Under the pieces are notes generated by a model, which was not told the DNA's origin, did no database searches, and saw only the letters and a list, made by a program, of their open reading frames with translations. DNA of 64,000 nt from Neolentinus lepideus HHB14362 ss-1 (lineage: Eukaryota > Basidiomycota > Agaricomycetes > Gloeophyllales > Gloeophyllaceae): the NCBI GenBank assembly GCA_001632425.1, contig KV425598.1, positions 124,001 to 188,000 of the forward strand, written 5' to 3'. The position numbers and the translations under genes were made by a program. Of the stretch, positions 1 to 11,789 are shown one piece after another; position 1 is the first letter of the stretch; every line of letters begins with the position of its first letter.

Positions 1-1754
1 GTAACACGTCTTGCTGAGTAAAGGTTGACATGTCAATATTCGCGAGATCGAGCGAGTCCCGGAAGCGATTTGGTGACAAGTCGACCACACAACTCCATCT
101 TGAAGCAAAAGTTTGTGCAGGATAGACCAATTTTTGCGGAGACAAGTCAGACGAGAGCTCGCCAGAAGCTTTGAACGGTCGTCCATGTATATTGATCGAC
201 ACAGCCCTCTGGAGATCTCCCTCGCCACTGTTCTCCGCCTGCCAGAATGACACCGTGTATAAGAGATTAAACTGCTCCATCGATCCAACAAGCAACGGGA
301 ACTGACTGTCTCCCCAGCCGATGAACCGCGCTCGAGCATCCTCGCCGCTGATGGAAACGTCTACCGCCTCGACGGCGAAGCCCATGCCTGATTCGCCGGA
401 GTTCTGCACTTCCACGCACAGTACGACTGTGCGCTCCTCCGTTCCGGCTTCTCTCCCCTCGCACTCATCATCATCTAGCTTGCTGGAAGTTACTTCTGGA
501 AGTAGGACATATGGAACGAAGACGCTTCGCATGCGCACACGGAAGCCGGATACGGTCTGAAGCGTCTTGCGGAAAGACTTCCGCAGTGTTGGCAGCGGTT
601 GTGATGGCTTAGGAGATGAGATTAAGGTTGGGGATTTGGGAGAGTTAGAGTGGAGGGAGAAGGCCTGTTTGTGGACTTTGGTACCTAAGCGGGTTGAAGG
701 AAGGTAAAGATGGTCAGGCCCTTCCCGCGGGAAGGTTGGACCTGAGCAGTACAGTCAGAATAGTGCCAGACGGTTTGATGAGAAGAGGAATGAACACACC
801 AGTAGTGAGACCATCCAACAAATTGACCTCCTCCAGACCGGTCAGGTCAATAGAATCTTCGTCTTCGTCATTGGCTCCTGCGCCTGTTGCTGTGGATGCG
901 GCTGTTTCTTCCGACAATATATCTCCATCCGCCGCTATCAAGTCGGCTAAGGGCTGCTTTGCTTTTGTCATGGGAAGCGGGTTATCTCTCAACGTAGTAG
1001 ATACGGTGAGACATATAGCGGATCCGGTATATCCATATGGAGGAATGCTTGCATTCTAGACAATAAGTCAATCTAGACATAAGGGAGCTACAAAGCATGA
1101 CCTACAAACTGTCACCATGAGCTTGTACACTGCCGTCCATACTTGCGCTTTCGACGACCACAGCAGAGCAAACGTCTCAGGGGACTCTTCCGATGAGTCT
1201 TCTCCTCATATGATGCCTGCTGATAGAAGGGTGCCCTCTGCCTGGACATACTTACGATCCCTATTCGCTGTTGATGGGGTACGGTTAGGCGTATTCGGTG
1301 GGAATATGAATGGATGAAGAGCGTTGGGTGTTTTGGCCTTCAGCTTATTCAAAGACAGTGTTCAAGGAGGTGCGGACAACCGCAGTGCTGTTGGGGTACC
1401 CGGGGATGCAGCGGCAGGCACTGCAGGAATGTATGTAGCCTCATATGATACTTGTAGCTGGGACAGAAATGAAAGCAGTTCTCCTGGAGGTCGTTCTGGA
1501 CCTGCTGCACCGTTTGACTTCGGGTGGTCTGATCTCAGCAGCAGTAGAAACTGGAGTTTCTCGTCTGCAGAGTGCATGAAGAACATCATCTATCCAAAGT
1601 AATGGCCACGCACCAAGAAAGCTGTTTTTCGCTCCTCCGAGTTCCTAAGCTGCTCCAGGCAGTCATCCGGCCCTATTGTTGGTAGCACGAACGATGCTTC
1701 AGGTACAAGGACTTCTAAGGTACTCGCATTAAATAACTCTTCGAACTTCGCCAT
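1..1754 (-). pseudogene. TRS65: TRAPPII-specific subunit Trs65, 3' end outside window; two in-frame stops
   Basis: Trs65 is a fungal subunit of the TRAPPII complex, the Rab GEF and tether acting at the trans-Golgi. I assign it from family memory of its Ig-like region: LRKSFRKTLQTVSGFRVRM and SVFVPYVLLPE are read at about 580-480, and PREGPDHLYLPSTRLGTK just upstream. Exons inferred: 1754-1610 (ATG at 1752-1754, MAKFEELFNASTLEVLVPE), 1564-1110, 1055-800 and 741 to beyond 1. Introns are 1565-1609, 1056-1109 and 742-799; all keep frame. Exon 2 carries Trs65-like text (DRKYVQAEGTLL, ESPETFALLW) but has TGA at 1362-1364 after SAPP, and TGA at 1206-1208 where a Trp would fit (GII-stop-GEDSS). Each is one C:G to T:A transition from a sense codon (CGA, TGG). 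Everything else stays open, so this is either a recent nonsense allele or sequence error. Family call is fairly sure; functional state is not. Confidence 0.82.
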
Positions 1755-2009
1755 TACGAGCAATCTTCATACGACTGATAAAACACGGAAAGGTAAAGGG
1801 GATATTCTGGAATTCTCAACGAGTACGCAAAGGGATGCAAGTCGTGGTAGGACTTGGTGGCTCTTCGTGGTGGTTGAGAGGAAATCACGTGTCGCGCATG
1901 CGCGTTACACCACGATTACTGCCGTCTTGCCATCATCGTTTACACGGAACCTGGCGCTCGTTCTCATCTCTGAAGCTGAAGGGTCTACTGTTCACAGTGA
2001 TATCATTCA
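1755..2009. promoter_or_regulatory. shared divergent promoter of TRS65 and COG3, with E-box and 12-bp palindrome
   Basis: Only 255 bases separate the two start codons. The interval holds a CACGTG E-box at 1886-1891 and, two bases on, the perfect palindrome CGCGCATGCGCG at 1893-1904. Both flanking genes encode Golgi tethering-complex subunits, so co-regulation is a reasonable inference. No TATA box was seen. Confidence 0.5.
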
Positions 2010-5000
2010 ATGGCATCTCGTTCGACTGTTAACTTGAATGCTACACGTAGAGCGGGAACACCGGTGACAGTACCCTCACCTCACCCTAAAGCAGTTATTT
2101 CACTTGAAGAATGGGAGGCTAAAGCACCTCTTGGAGAGCTTGAAATCAAGAGCGTGAATGCCATCAAGACAGCCAGCGAAAGGGTTCCGTTACCGCTGAA
2201 GGTGCGTTCGACAGCAGCTCGAACGTGGTCCTGGAATAACGATATACAAGTTCAGTATAGAAGATTCGCCTTCACGTCCCTCAACTCCCACTTTACGACA
2301 CAAGTTACGAGCTAGCTCTAATTCTCGTCCATCGACTCCTCAGCCAGGATCCTCACGGTTAGGCCCATCGTCCAGCCATGCCTTGCTACCCAAACAGCCG
2401 ATACAGACCCCTCAGCAGTTCTATGACTGGTTTGCATTGATAGATCGCTCCGTTGCACACAGTCAAGAAGCGCATTTCAGAGCGCATCTGGAAAATCTCA
2501 GCGAGCATCTGGCGACATGTGACAGGCTGGTGCAGCGAGTAGATGAGATCGACACTGAGGTTGACGAGATGATGCGGGAGTGGAGGAGTGTGGAGGAGGG
2601 AGGTAAGAACCTGAAGGAAGCGTGTGAGCGGCTACTGGAAGAGAGGGTGCGTTCAGAACGCTACTAGATTGTGCCATAATACTGAACTTGGCATGCAGGA
2701 TCAATTGCTAGAATTAACGGATGCCATTGGGGAAAGGCTAGAGTATTTCCAGGAATTAGAGCACGCGACTCGGATGCTCAATCACCCAGGAGAATCCCTC
2801 GTTCTCCAGACTGATTTTCTGTATATGGTGGAGCGGGTGGACATCTGCATCGACTATCTTCGAGCACATGTCAGTGCAATCCTTATTCATTACTGTTCTT
2901 TGCAGTACTGAGTTCATTATATTTTAGCGGCATTTCAAAGAAGCCGAAGTATATCTTCTCCGTTTCCAACAATGTCTGACTCGCGCCATGACCCTCATCC
3001 GGATGTACTTCGTTGGCTCACTAAAAGCCCTCACCTCCGATATCACGCGCCGGATATCATCCCAAGTGATACCTTTCACTCTTTCCTTGTCTCTCCATCT
3101 CTGACAGTGGCACAGGACGTCTCTTCTACAGCCCAAACCCACCTTCTCTACACTCGCTTCAAATCCGTGTCACCTCAACTCGCCCCGTTACTAGGCGAGC
3201 TCGAACGGCGAGCAAGAGCACATCCCGAAGAACTTCATGCGTTGCTTGGCGAGTGCCATGCAGCGTACTTCTCTGCGCGGAAGAATTTACTGGTGCCAAG
3301 GCTCGTGGAGGAGATCAAAGGTCTTGATCCCACTAGGACGGAGCTGGTTGAACTCGTAAGTAGGTGAGCCACTGCTGTTAATTGTAGCTGATGGTTCCCC
3401 TTAGACGCGAGCTGGGTGCAGCTACCTCAAGCAGCTATGTATAGATGAGTTTAATCTGTACCGATCCTTCTTTAACTCTGGGGAAGACCAGCTTTAGTCT
3501 GTCGCGCTTCACCATTATACATTATCGCACAAATTAACATCATATCTAGTGCATACCTTGAAAACTTGTGCGACTACCTCTACGACGACCTCCGCCCGCG
3601 TATCCTACATGAGCCGCGCCTCACGGTCCTCTGTGAAGTCTGCACAGTCCTCCAAGCGTTGATGGTCCTCGACGTCCCGTCTCTTCCCTCATCGGCATAT
3701 AACTCCGACGACGACGAATATGACGACGATCAGCTGACAATTGACTTTGACAGTAGTCGGAGAAAGAGGGGCTTAGACAGGCTGCACATTAGCCATTTAC
3801 TACAGATGGTGCTGCAGGATGCGCAGACGAGGTTGTTCTTCAAGGCGCAGAGCGTGATTCAGAGCGAGATTAGGTATTATGTGCCGAAGCCGGAGGATTT
3901 GGCTTATCCGGACAAGTTGGTTGGTGGGTTGAATATTTCTTTCGCGCCCTGCAATGAGTGGCATTCAAGGCGCCCTATGCTTAGGTGTGAGGAAGGTTGC
4001 CACAGGCAACGAGATTCAAGAAAAGGAAAGCATCAGCCAGCTGTTCACGCAGATGTCAGCGTTGCAGAAGAGGGATACATGGTATCCTACGATGCAGAAG
4101 ACAGTCTGGGTGCTATCGCAGCTACACAATTTCGTCAAGGTACGATTTCTGAATCATTCGTTCATGCTCACAAGCTTACGTCCTGCATAGCCGGCGATAT
4201 TTGAGGACATCGCCCAAGAAGCTATCGGCTTATGTCGCCAATCTTTGGTATCGGCCGCCGATCTGATAAAAGCCAAGAGCACATCTGCAAGTGCTCTTGA
4301 CGCTCAATTGTTCCTTGTCCGACATTTGCTAATCCTGAAGGAGATGACTCACAGTCTCGATCTCAGACAGCGAGATTTAGGGGTGGGCAGTAGTTCAGGC
4401 CAGGATTATCTAGGCGGTTCGTGTTGGCGAAACTTGATGGTGTTACATGTTACTGACTACGAACGCAGATGCATTTGCATCCGTGATGAATCGGACTACT
4501 TCTCTCCTACCCGAAACACTGGCTGCTACCCTTGGACTACCGCAGATGGACCAAGGCATGACAGACGCACGCCAGGTATATCTCATCATCTGGGCTTGTT
4601 TTCCGGGTCTTGATGGGTATTTTCAGGGCATCGATGGAGACCTCAAGACGGCGTGCGAGGAGGTCATCGGTCTCCTCTCAGACCCGATAACTTCGCCGTT
4701 GCGGAACTTCGTTGCGCAAGTCCGGGCTTATTCCAACACTCGGAAGGCTCAGCCTGCTATCGTCACTATGCCTTCGCTGCCAACGGAGAAGAGTGCATCT
4801 GACATACAGCGAGAGTTTCATCTTGCTTGTCACCGGGACTTACGAGCTGGCGTGGCCAGAATGAGGCTATACCTCGAGGATAATGAAACTGTCGATGTGC
4901 TCGTTGGGCACGCTACGGACAGGATCACGGATGAGTATGCAGAGTTCCAGGATATCGTCTGGGGATTATACGCTGGCGCGCTGAGGGAGGAAGTCACGGC

Positions 5001-5061
5001 GATGGATAAGCTGAGTGCGATGTTGCGGGAGATTTGCGAGGACAACGGCGCTAAACAGTGA
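2010..5061 (+). CDS. COG3: Conserved oligomeric Golgi complex subunit 3 (Sec34 family)
   Basis: COG3 is a lobe A subunit of the COG tether needed for retrograde intra-Golgi traffic. Eleven exons join in frame into 846 residues: 2010-2201, 2251-2646, 2699-2869, 2928-3065, 3116-3355, 3405-3496, 3550-3923, 3970-4139, 4191-4416, 4469-4575, 4627-5061. All introns are GT-AG and 46-60 bases. Family text includes QTPQQFYDWFALIDRSVAHS (about residues 128-147), YLLRFQQCLTRAMTLIRMYF (Sec34 signature), YLKQLCIDEFNLYRSFF and YLENLCDYLYDDLRPRI across the exon 6/7 junction. A Ser/Pro/Thr-rich N-terminal stretch precedes the conserved region. The start at 2010 is the first ATG of the open frame. No disruption seen. 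It is divergent from TRS65, another Golgi tether gene. Confidence 0.94.
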
Positions 5062-5883
5062 CGTCATTCCGATATTTTAGAGTGGACCTGTGGTTGGACA
5101 TCCTGACTTAGCAAATCAGTGTCAGACATGGCTATTCGATGCCTGCTGCGACGCCGAGAGGCTGTGGAATATATCACTTTTGTTACCTCGCTTTGCGGTC
5201 GCTCTACTGTACCGGTAGGTAAGGTTCATTCCGATGAGCAGCATGGCTTGAAGTTAGGCAGCTTGGACGTTCATGGCGTCGGAGATGACCATGGCCCGAA
5301 TTTTAACTCAGACCTGCCTGGAATCGCCCACGAGCCCTTTGAAGGACCAATAGACGGGCGATAACAGTGAGAACGTACGGTCCTGGCCTTGAGAACACCA
5401 CCCGGTTAACGATGCAAGAGTGGATGCCGACGAGCACTGGACGCTCCGGACTTCTGTCGGGAACTGTACCACACTGCCACCTACAGCTTCTTCACCTCCC
5501 TTTCACCGATAATTCACTTGGAACAGGCTAATTTTGACTTTCTTCACATCCATTCTCTGGGAACCTATTCCGCTCGGATATATATGATGGTTATGAGCTC
5601 GCACACTCACAGCCATCGGGCCCGGCTATCATGCTTAACCTGAGTCCGACGTACCAGGATTCTCAGCCATTCTCACGGCTTGCCTGGAGCGAGACCGTAC
5701 TTGCGATAGCGCGAGCCAACTGGTGATTGCCCAGGTATATAAGAGACCCATTGTTTCGGGACCTGGGCTGCGCGCTTGTCGTTGAAGCTTGCCCCACCTC
5801 ATAGGTCGGACCCGCCCATTCGCTTTCTTCTCTAACAGCCGCTGTTAGCCCATTAACTCAGTCAGTCGCCGACTCACCTCAAA
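5062..5883. promoter_or_regulatory. intergenic; TATA box for the DUF6593 gene
   Basis: No gene is recognisable between COG3 and the next ATG; short frames at 5119-5364 have no family features. TATATAAG at 5736-5743 lies about 140 bases upstream of the ATG at 5884 and is followed by pyrimidine-rich leader sequence, a plausible core promoter. Confidence 0.45.
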
Positions 5884-6648
5884 ATGCCTCCCCCACCCAA
5901 GCCCGTCCCTCCCCATCGTCTCAACTTCACCTTCAACTCTCTCCGCAACACCACGGTGTCCTTAGAGAACGACACTATATACTATGAGATTGTCACCCGC
6001 TACTGGCATCCTGATGTGACCAAAATTTTCCGCCTGGACAAAGAGTCCCGCGCGATGAACCTCGTCGCAAGGATCAAGGGCGTCGAAAAGAAGGGCAAAG
6101 GTGTCATGGTCCGCTTCGGCAAAGAGCCCGGTGACGGCCTAGCACGAGGCCCAGAGGACGAGAAGGAGAGAGCGGAGGGCGGTGAAGGCGAGTGGATCAG
6201 CGAAGAGGGATTTGTCAATTATGACAAGAAGAACGTCGGCGGCTCCTTCGTCCCTGTCCCTGGCAAGGAATTGCACTGGAAGACTCAGAAGCGGAGATTG
6301 CAGGTGAGAAATGGTTTCTATGCTTCCTGTTTCGCCCGTACTCACCGTTTGATAGATGTTCGACCCGAACTCTCCTGACAAGCCCGTAGCGAGCTATGTT
6401 CCTCACTCACGACATTTTTGGGTATTCCGCATGTCCAAGCATGCCGTGCTTGAACTGCGGCCGGAAGTTATTCAGCCAGAAGGCAGCAAAGAGTGGAACC
6501 TAGAGGCTATGGACAGGATCATTGGTAAGTGGACCATAGTCCACCGCAACCGCTGATGACCAATACTCCCGCAGTGAGCTACCTCTTGGTTGAGCGTAGG
6601 AGAAGGCTCGCGAGGCTCAAGCTTAAGCTCCAGAAGAATGCTTCTTAA
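5884..6648 (+). CDS. DUF6593-type protein
   Basis: Three exons (5884-6303, 6356-6524, 6575-6648) join in frame to 220 residues. The pattern fits DUF6593, a family of unknown function common in mushrooms: an N-terminal FTFNSLRNTTVSLENDTIYYEI segment, a central lysine/glutamate-rich loop, and a C-terminal basic helix (VSYLLVERRRRLARLKLKLQ). No signal peptide or catalytic motif is visible. A tubby-like phospholipid-binding fold has been suggested for related domains, but nothing here proves it. The gene converges on ELP6 with 226 bases between stops. Gene structure is firm; the family name is from memory and moderately sure. Confidence 0.75.
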
Positions 6649-6874
6649 TCGCGACGAGGATACTGTACAGCCGGCCTCCGTTACTCTTCTTTTCTTTTAT
6701 CATGTTCCTTCGTATGTTAGACTTCAGGCACTTTTGTGTATCTATCTCTGCACACTCCCTCATTATGGCGATCATCCACCGAATGAATTTGACGCACCTT
6801 CGGCACCACATCAGACGAGACCAGCGAAGACCTGATGCGGCCTCCATACCCTACCTTTATTAACTCCCAAGCTA

Positions 6875-7836
6875 TTAGAGTACAGCTTGACCAGTCCCTT
6901 TCTCAAAGTATACGGCGGCGGCATCTGTAAGCCGGTATTGCACTGCATGCTGGCGAGGTATTGTTTTCACATGGGCGGTACCATTCGATGGACCCCGATA
7001 CAGTGATATCTGTGGAATAATTGATCTCAGGATTAGATAGCTTTATCCGTGCCTCAAGGGGCCGCCGCCGCACCTCTCCATTGACAGCACCTGATCGACC
7101 ACTTGATAAGGGCCGCACGTCAATGTGATAGGTGCACAACTGGAGTAGAAAGCGAAAGAGCTCGTCTGGAGTATCTGGCGTAATGACATGATGTCGTACA
7201 ACAAGCGACGCATTCCCCTGTTGTCGAGTCACCGACAAATACAAGTCAAGGTGACATGAGTTGATGAAGTTTGGGGTTACAAGGTAGGAACTATATTACC
7301 TTCCGTGCAAGGATTGAGAGCGCTCGAAGGAATTTAGCGAGCTCGTTAGTGGCGTACCCCATCCATTCTAGGGTCGAAATATCATCGAGGAGTATGAGTG
7401 TTGGTTGGTCCGCTTGAACATCGCCTTGCTGCTGGAGAAGTGACCGAACCTCGTTGATGAGAGGGACCAGGGTCGATCGAGTTGAATCATCCGTGCCAAG
7501 ATGTGGTTGTATATCTTTTACCATGTCCAAGAATCTCAATGCTTGTGATTCTATTAAAGCAGCTAGGTTGACGGTCTACAAACATGAATTATAATGATCA
7601 GATCAATCAACGGAGCGACAGGAGAACGGCCATACAGCTCGTGAAGCGATGGCGTTCCAGCGGGATATGCTTTCGGATACCAATAACACGATACATCTCG
7701 CATCTTTGTGGTCTTTGAAGTGTGATGCGAGAGTCCGATGGAGGAGGAAATCAGCCGGCGATAGTATTTGGTCTGTCACTATAACGACTTGTCCCGATGA
7801 TAAAAGATCAGGAGGAGGAAACGTAGCCATAAGCAA
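6875..7836 (-). CDS. ELP6: Elongator complex protein 6
   Basis: Elp6 is a RecA-like subunit of the Elp456 ring of Elongator, needed for wobble-uridine modification of tRNA. Four exons (7836-7636, 7575-7300, 7217-7002, 6949-6875) join in phase 0 to 255 residues. Matching family text: VIVTDQILSPADFLLHRTLA, ARCIVLLVSESISRW, TLILLDDISTLEWMG (Walker-B-like strand) and LLQLCTYHIDVRPLSSGRSG followed by YRLTDAAAVYFEKGTGQ. No P-loop is seen, as expected for the family. The intron at 7218-7299 (82 bases) is longer than its neighbours because no earlier acceptor AG keeps frame. The first ATG of the frame is at 7836. Confidence 0.88.
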
Positions 7837-8167
7837 CTATCTGATGGCTACCTTAAGAGTGTTCGTCGGAGCACGTTGGGAGGACGCTCGTACGAACTAT
7901 AGGTGATCTACTAGTAAGTAATGGATTCTACTCTCAACCAGGCTCTGAGTTAGTCTTCCTGCCTCCAAACGCAGGCCGTCCAGACTCCCATTTTCAGCCT
8001 TCGTATACCGACCTCTCTCCTCTCAGTCGGTGTCGACGTCGCCTTCCGAGTTTGTTTTGTGCTGCTTATGGGGCCTTTCAAAGCGCGCTTGCGAATATAA
8101 AGGCAGGCGGGCCCGAAGTGAATGATAGCAGCCAGCTCAGATGACGCCGAGTGACCCTCAAACTAGA

Positions 8168-9170
8168 ATACTACAGGACTTCTCGCTTTCACTTCCCTTG
8201 CTGCTCTAGCCGCTGCCTACGCACCAGTATCGGCGTTAACACCCCATGGTCAGCCGATTTTTGGTGAACACCGTAGCCTGCTGCGCCTTCAGGTTCACTC
8301 TCTCCACCAAATGAGTTCATACATGATCTCAATGGCGTGTTTCTGGATACGGAGGGTATCTACCATCGGTACTACCAATGCAAGTCTCCTTGATTCTTGA
8401 TCTATCTCGTGGTATCCGTAGACAACCAAATCGACGATATACCTTCTTGCCATTTCATGCTATTTCGGTGCGCCTCTCGGTGGTTCGGTCTCGCAATACA
8501 TCCCAGGATCATTCAGCGGCACTCACCTCACGCCGACGGACGGGGCTACTCACCTGAGCGATTTCGGGAAGGATAGCTACATAGGTCAGTTTTCCTACGG
8601 GTCGCCTTCTACTGAGCAGGAGATCGGGCGAACAATTGGTAGGACACCCGCCCGACGGGGCTTTCGGAGGGATGGAGGAGTTCGATGACGCTACTCAAGA
8701 TCAGTTCCCTGGCGCAGCGGGCATCGAGCTTGTTCAGGAACTCCGGGACCTAAGCCCCGTCTATGAGTCGCAGCTCTCTCAGAACACGTCTACGGGTAAA
8801 TTCATGCTCGCTGTTGGCTACTCTCCCGTCTTTACTAGAGCCGTCTACTTTGACATCAATGTTATGAGTATTAACATGACGGCACTCGCCGGCACGCTCA
8901 CGAACGAGTCGCTTTCTGCAAGCTATTTCCTCTCTTCTAGTGACTTCTGGGTCACCCAAGGTAACGGGTTTCGAGCACCTGCCTTTCCAGCGACAGATTC
9001 TTCACCGTGTACAACTGCCAGGGTGGTGGGTGGCGGATAGCGGGAGTCGTCGAATGTTGTCTCTCACATCATTGACAGCAGGTGCAGCGCGTCTACCCCG
9101 TATCCCCACACTGGCGGCAAGACGGACAGTTTGGGGGGAGCGTGGCGATTTTCGGATGGACGGCAACGTT
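8168..9170 (+). pseudogene. GH32 (invertase/inulinase-type) pseudogene, copy 1
   Basis: GH32 enzymes release fructose from sucrose or fructans. The conserved N-terminal motif is readable as SPPNEFIHDLNGVFLDTEG and YHRYYQ at 8299-8390; the usual MNDPNG nucleophile motif has become IHDLNG, with the Asp kept. Later text fits the middle domain (APLGGSVSQYIPGSFSGTHL, DGATHLSDFGKDSYIGQF) and the C-terminal beta-sandwich (AVYFDINVMSINMTALAGTL at about 8850, then GWRIAGVVE). The start codon position is ATA (8168), several frameshifts occur, and the section between the N-terminal motif and APLGG is missing. The first intron has a GC donor (GCAAGT). It is clearly non-functional. Confidence 0.85.
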
Positions 9171-9922
9171 ACGAACCCCTATCATAACCCATCTTGGAAC
9201 AAGTGCTGGTGATATCAGGATTTTTCGCAAGAATGCACCTATCGATTGAGATTGAATGTTGAAGTCGGACCTTACTTTGTTCCCGGTCATGGACCGGGTT
9301 TCGTGATAGTCTCCTGCTTGTTGTACTAAGTTGTGGCTCTGTTCCATTGCAATGCGTGAACGCTATAGGACCGGGAGTTGTTTCATCATGTCGGGCGGGA
9401 CATAGACTTGCAATTTACCCATAAGAGGACGTTGGACGATGCCTTAGGTTACGTCTCCACAGAATTATATCTTGCCTACTGTACTGCTATTTTATAAATA
9501 GGTTCCCCGAACTCACTGGAACTTTATCCAACACCGCCTCATTCGCTCATGACGTTGTTAAAAGTTAGTTATTGTAAGAATCCATCGGGCGAACAGGTCC
9601 GATAGGCATATAAATTCTCGTGAAAATTGTAATCCTCTCGTCACGTCCCTGCTGCCTCTCGCTCTTCTGTACTCGGAACACATTCAATCCAAGACGACAC
9701 CTTCGAGATATTCAGACAGACAAGCAAACAAGTCATCAAGGATCCTGACAGTCATCAAGGGTCCTGACAGTGTCCAAAGCACCTGAAGCTTGACGCTGCT
9801 AGGGCCGGAGATCAGGAGCGCCTGTCTCTAGCGGTCGCCACGTTAACTCCCTGGATTTGTTCTGTCAAGGAATTCGCTCGCCGTGAGTTCGCCTCGCATT
9901 GGAATAATTGGTGCTGGCTCAG
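9171..9922 (+). promoter_or_regulatory. leader and probable promoter of kinase-like gene copy 1
   Basis: No gene is recognised at 9171-9840. TATAAATT at 9609-9616 is followed by pyrimidine-rich sequence and the short direct repeat GTCATCAAGG(A/G)TCCTGACAG at 9732 and 9750. A first exon probably ends near 9880 at a donor GTGAGT, with the acceptor at 9921-9922; the matching intron in copy 2 ends CTCTAG at 14173. The true start codon is not resolved. Confidence 0.4.
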
Positions 9923-11204
9923 TTGCACTATGTAGAAGCTGCGGTCGTTTTCGTTGATGTTTCGGTCCCTTGGCAGACGGCCGTCTTTCTTGGACTATCA
10001 ATTACCTGTGCTCTTATCGCATCAAGACTGTATCGTGACCTTTTAGCAAACCCTGTACGCTATTATGATATTTTCTTGGTTCGCATTCATACTTACTCCC
10101 GACCTGGAAAGAATCGCCCATCAAACCATAACAATTATCCAGCTTATAATGGGGAGCCCGTCGATGTGGTGTCGTTTACCGTTCCCGAAGCCCGACTACA
10201 TTACGCTGGCCAATTCAGCACAACATATGAGTATGCTGTTGAGGGGAGAGTTTGTGCCTTCAAAGTTCTTCGGTTCGACATGAGTACAGATATGGTCAGA
10301 CTGCGACAGGTGCGAGTTCTAGGCAATGCTCCTACATACATATGTTGATATCTCTGTAGCAACGGAACAGAGAAGCCTTGATCTGGAACGCTCTCCCCAG
10401 ACACAGGAGCATTGTTCCGCTGCTGGCCATTCCAACCACTCCCGATATATGCTTTGTGACGCCCTGGATGCGCAGCAGCAATGTTCTGGAATACGTTCAG
10501 GAAAATCCGAGATGCGATCGTTTATCACTGGTGTGTGTTCATTGGCCCCGCTGGTGTGCTGTTATTGATTTATCTATGACCCAGATTGTTCAAGCTGCGC
10601 GTGCCGTGCAGTTTTTGCACGATCGTGATATCATTCACGGCGACATCAGAGGCGTCAGTATCTCAATCATCTTCGTCGACCGTGGACTCACAAGACCGTA
10701 GAGTAATGTCCTTATAGATGATGACGGCACGGCTGCCCTGACGAATTTCCGATCGGCGAGACGCGCTAACGACCCTGTCGAATCTCGACAAGCTTGGGGA
10801 TCTGACAAGTGGAATGCCCCTGAGCTTCTCTGTCCAGAGAACTTTGGCCGGAGCGCAGATGACAATCGCCCTACAAAGGCGAGCGATGTCTATGCTTTTG
10901 GTCTACTCTTCTGGCAGGTGGGTTCGTTGGAGCTACCTAGGTTGGATATGGTCCCAATGATTTTACTTAGATATTCTCTGGGATAGTCCCCTTCCCCGAC
11001 ATCTGGCTTGATGCCAAGGCCCTCCTTTTCATCATGAACGGTCGCCGCCCGCTTCGCACTCAGCAATGTGACGAGGCTGGGCTTAACGACGAACTGTGGG
11101 CCCTTATCGAACAGTGTTGGGCTCAGAATGAACAGCTCCGCCCATCAATTTCTGAAGTTGTCCGGGAAGTTGAGAGGCTTCGTAGGCAACTGGGCGATGG
11201 GTAG
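9923..11204 (+). CDS. Membrane-anchored protein-kinase-like (pseudokinase) gene, copy 1
   Basis: Six exons (9923-10054, 10112-10309, 10360-10530, 10585-10653, 10702-10917, 10971-11204) join in phase 0 to 339 residues; a further 5' exon is unresolved. A hydrophobic segment (TAVFLGLSITCALIASRLY) precedes the kinase fold. Kinase landmarks: AFKVLRF (VAIK-like Lys), HGDIRGSNVLID in place of HRDLKxxN, LTNFRSAR in place of DFG, WNAPEL (APE), SDVYAFGLLFWQ (subdomain IX), and a C-terminal LRPSISEVVREVERL. Loss of the DFG Asp predicts weak or no phosphotransfer. No stop or frameshift interrupts it. It belongs with the expanded kinase-like families of mushrooms; function unknown. Confidence 0.8.
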
Positions 11205-11789
11205 CGGGGAGGAGCCGCGGCAATCTTTCATGGTTGACTATTGCAGGAGCTTTGTAATGTAAGAACACGTCCCACACGGTGAGAGGATCCTGCATTTCAA
11301 GCACCTGCCTGTTGAACTTGTCGTGTCTCGTGCTACGCAATCCTTGTAATCTCGAAGTTTCATCTATCGCAAATTGCTTATGTTCGCTTCTAGCCTGCCT
11401 TTGGTTATGTCGTCGATGTATTTAGATGTATATGTGTTTGATAATTGATCATTGTCCGTCACTGTAAACCCCCCCACTCCTTGCCTGCTCATGTAAGGGC
11501 TGCGACCTCGCCACCATTTAAATTTATTATTAATATTATTATGCGGCTCTGACGGCTTAACACTACTCCGGACGTGGTTCAGTTTTTCCCGCGCCACAAA
11601 GTCTTTAGACGAATTCTGTACATTGTATTTCCAGGGACTCCGCGCGCTCTTGTAGTCTGGGGCACCAAGCAAGATGTCGACATCGCCTTCGATTTCATCT
11701 TGTGCTACTCACGGGATTTTACAAGGCGCTCTTGCGTATATGTGCGCATGAAGGGAACGGTGATGACGGTGAGCGACCCTCGAGTCCAA
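11205..11789. other. intergenic, junction of duplication A units
   Basis: The 3' flank of kinase copy 1 (about 11205-11640) matches 15484-15910 after kinase copy 2, including the terminal GAGAGGATC(C/T)T(G/A)CATTTCAA stretch. From about 11605 the sequence matches 15960-16030, marking the next unit boundary. No separate gene is recognised. Confidence 0.5.

Larger units (their letters stand above)
8027..11640. repeat. Tandem duplication A, unit 1 (GH32 pseudogene + kinase-like gene)
   Basis: This unit is repeated at 11640-15960 in the same order and orientation. Similarity is visible from the upstream region (GTCGACGTCGCCTTC at about 8031, compared with GTCGACATCGCCTTCGA at about 11674), through the GH32 remnant and the kinase exons, to the 3' flank. 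The kinase coding exons are the best preserved part. The TATAAA at 8096-8101 upstream of the GH32 remnant is TATATG at the matching place in unit 2. Boundaries are approximate. Confidence 0.75.
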
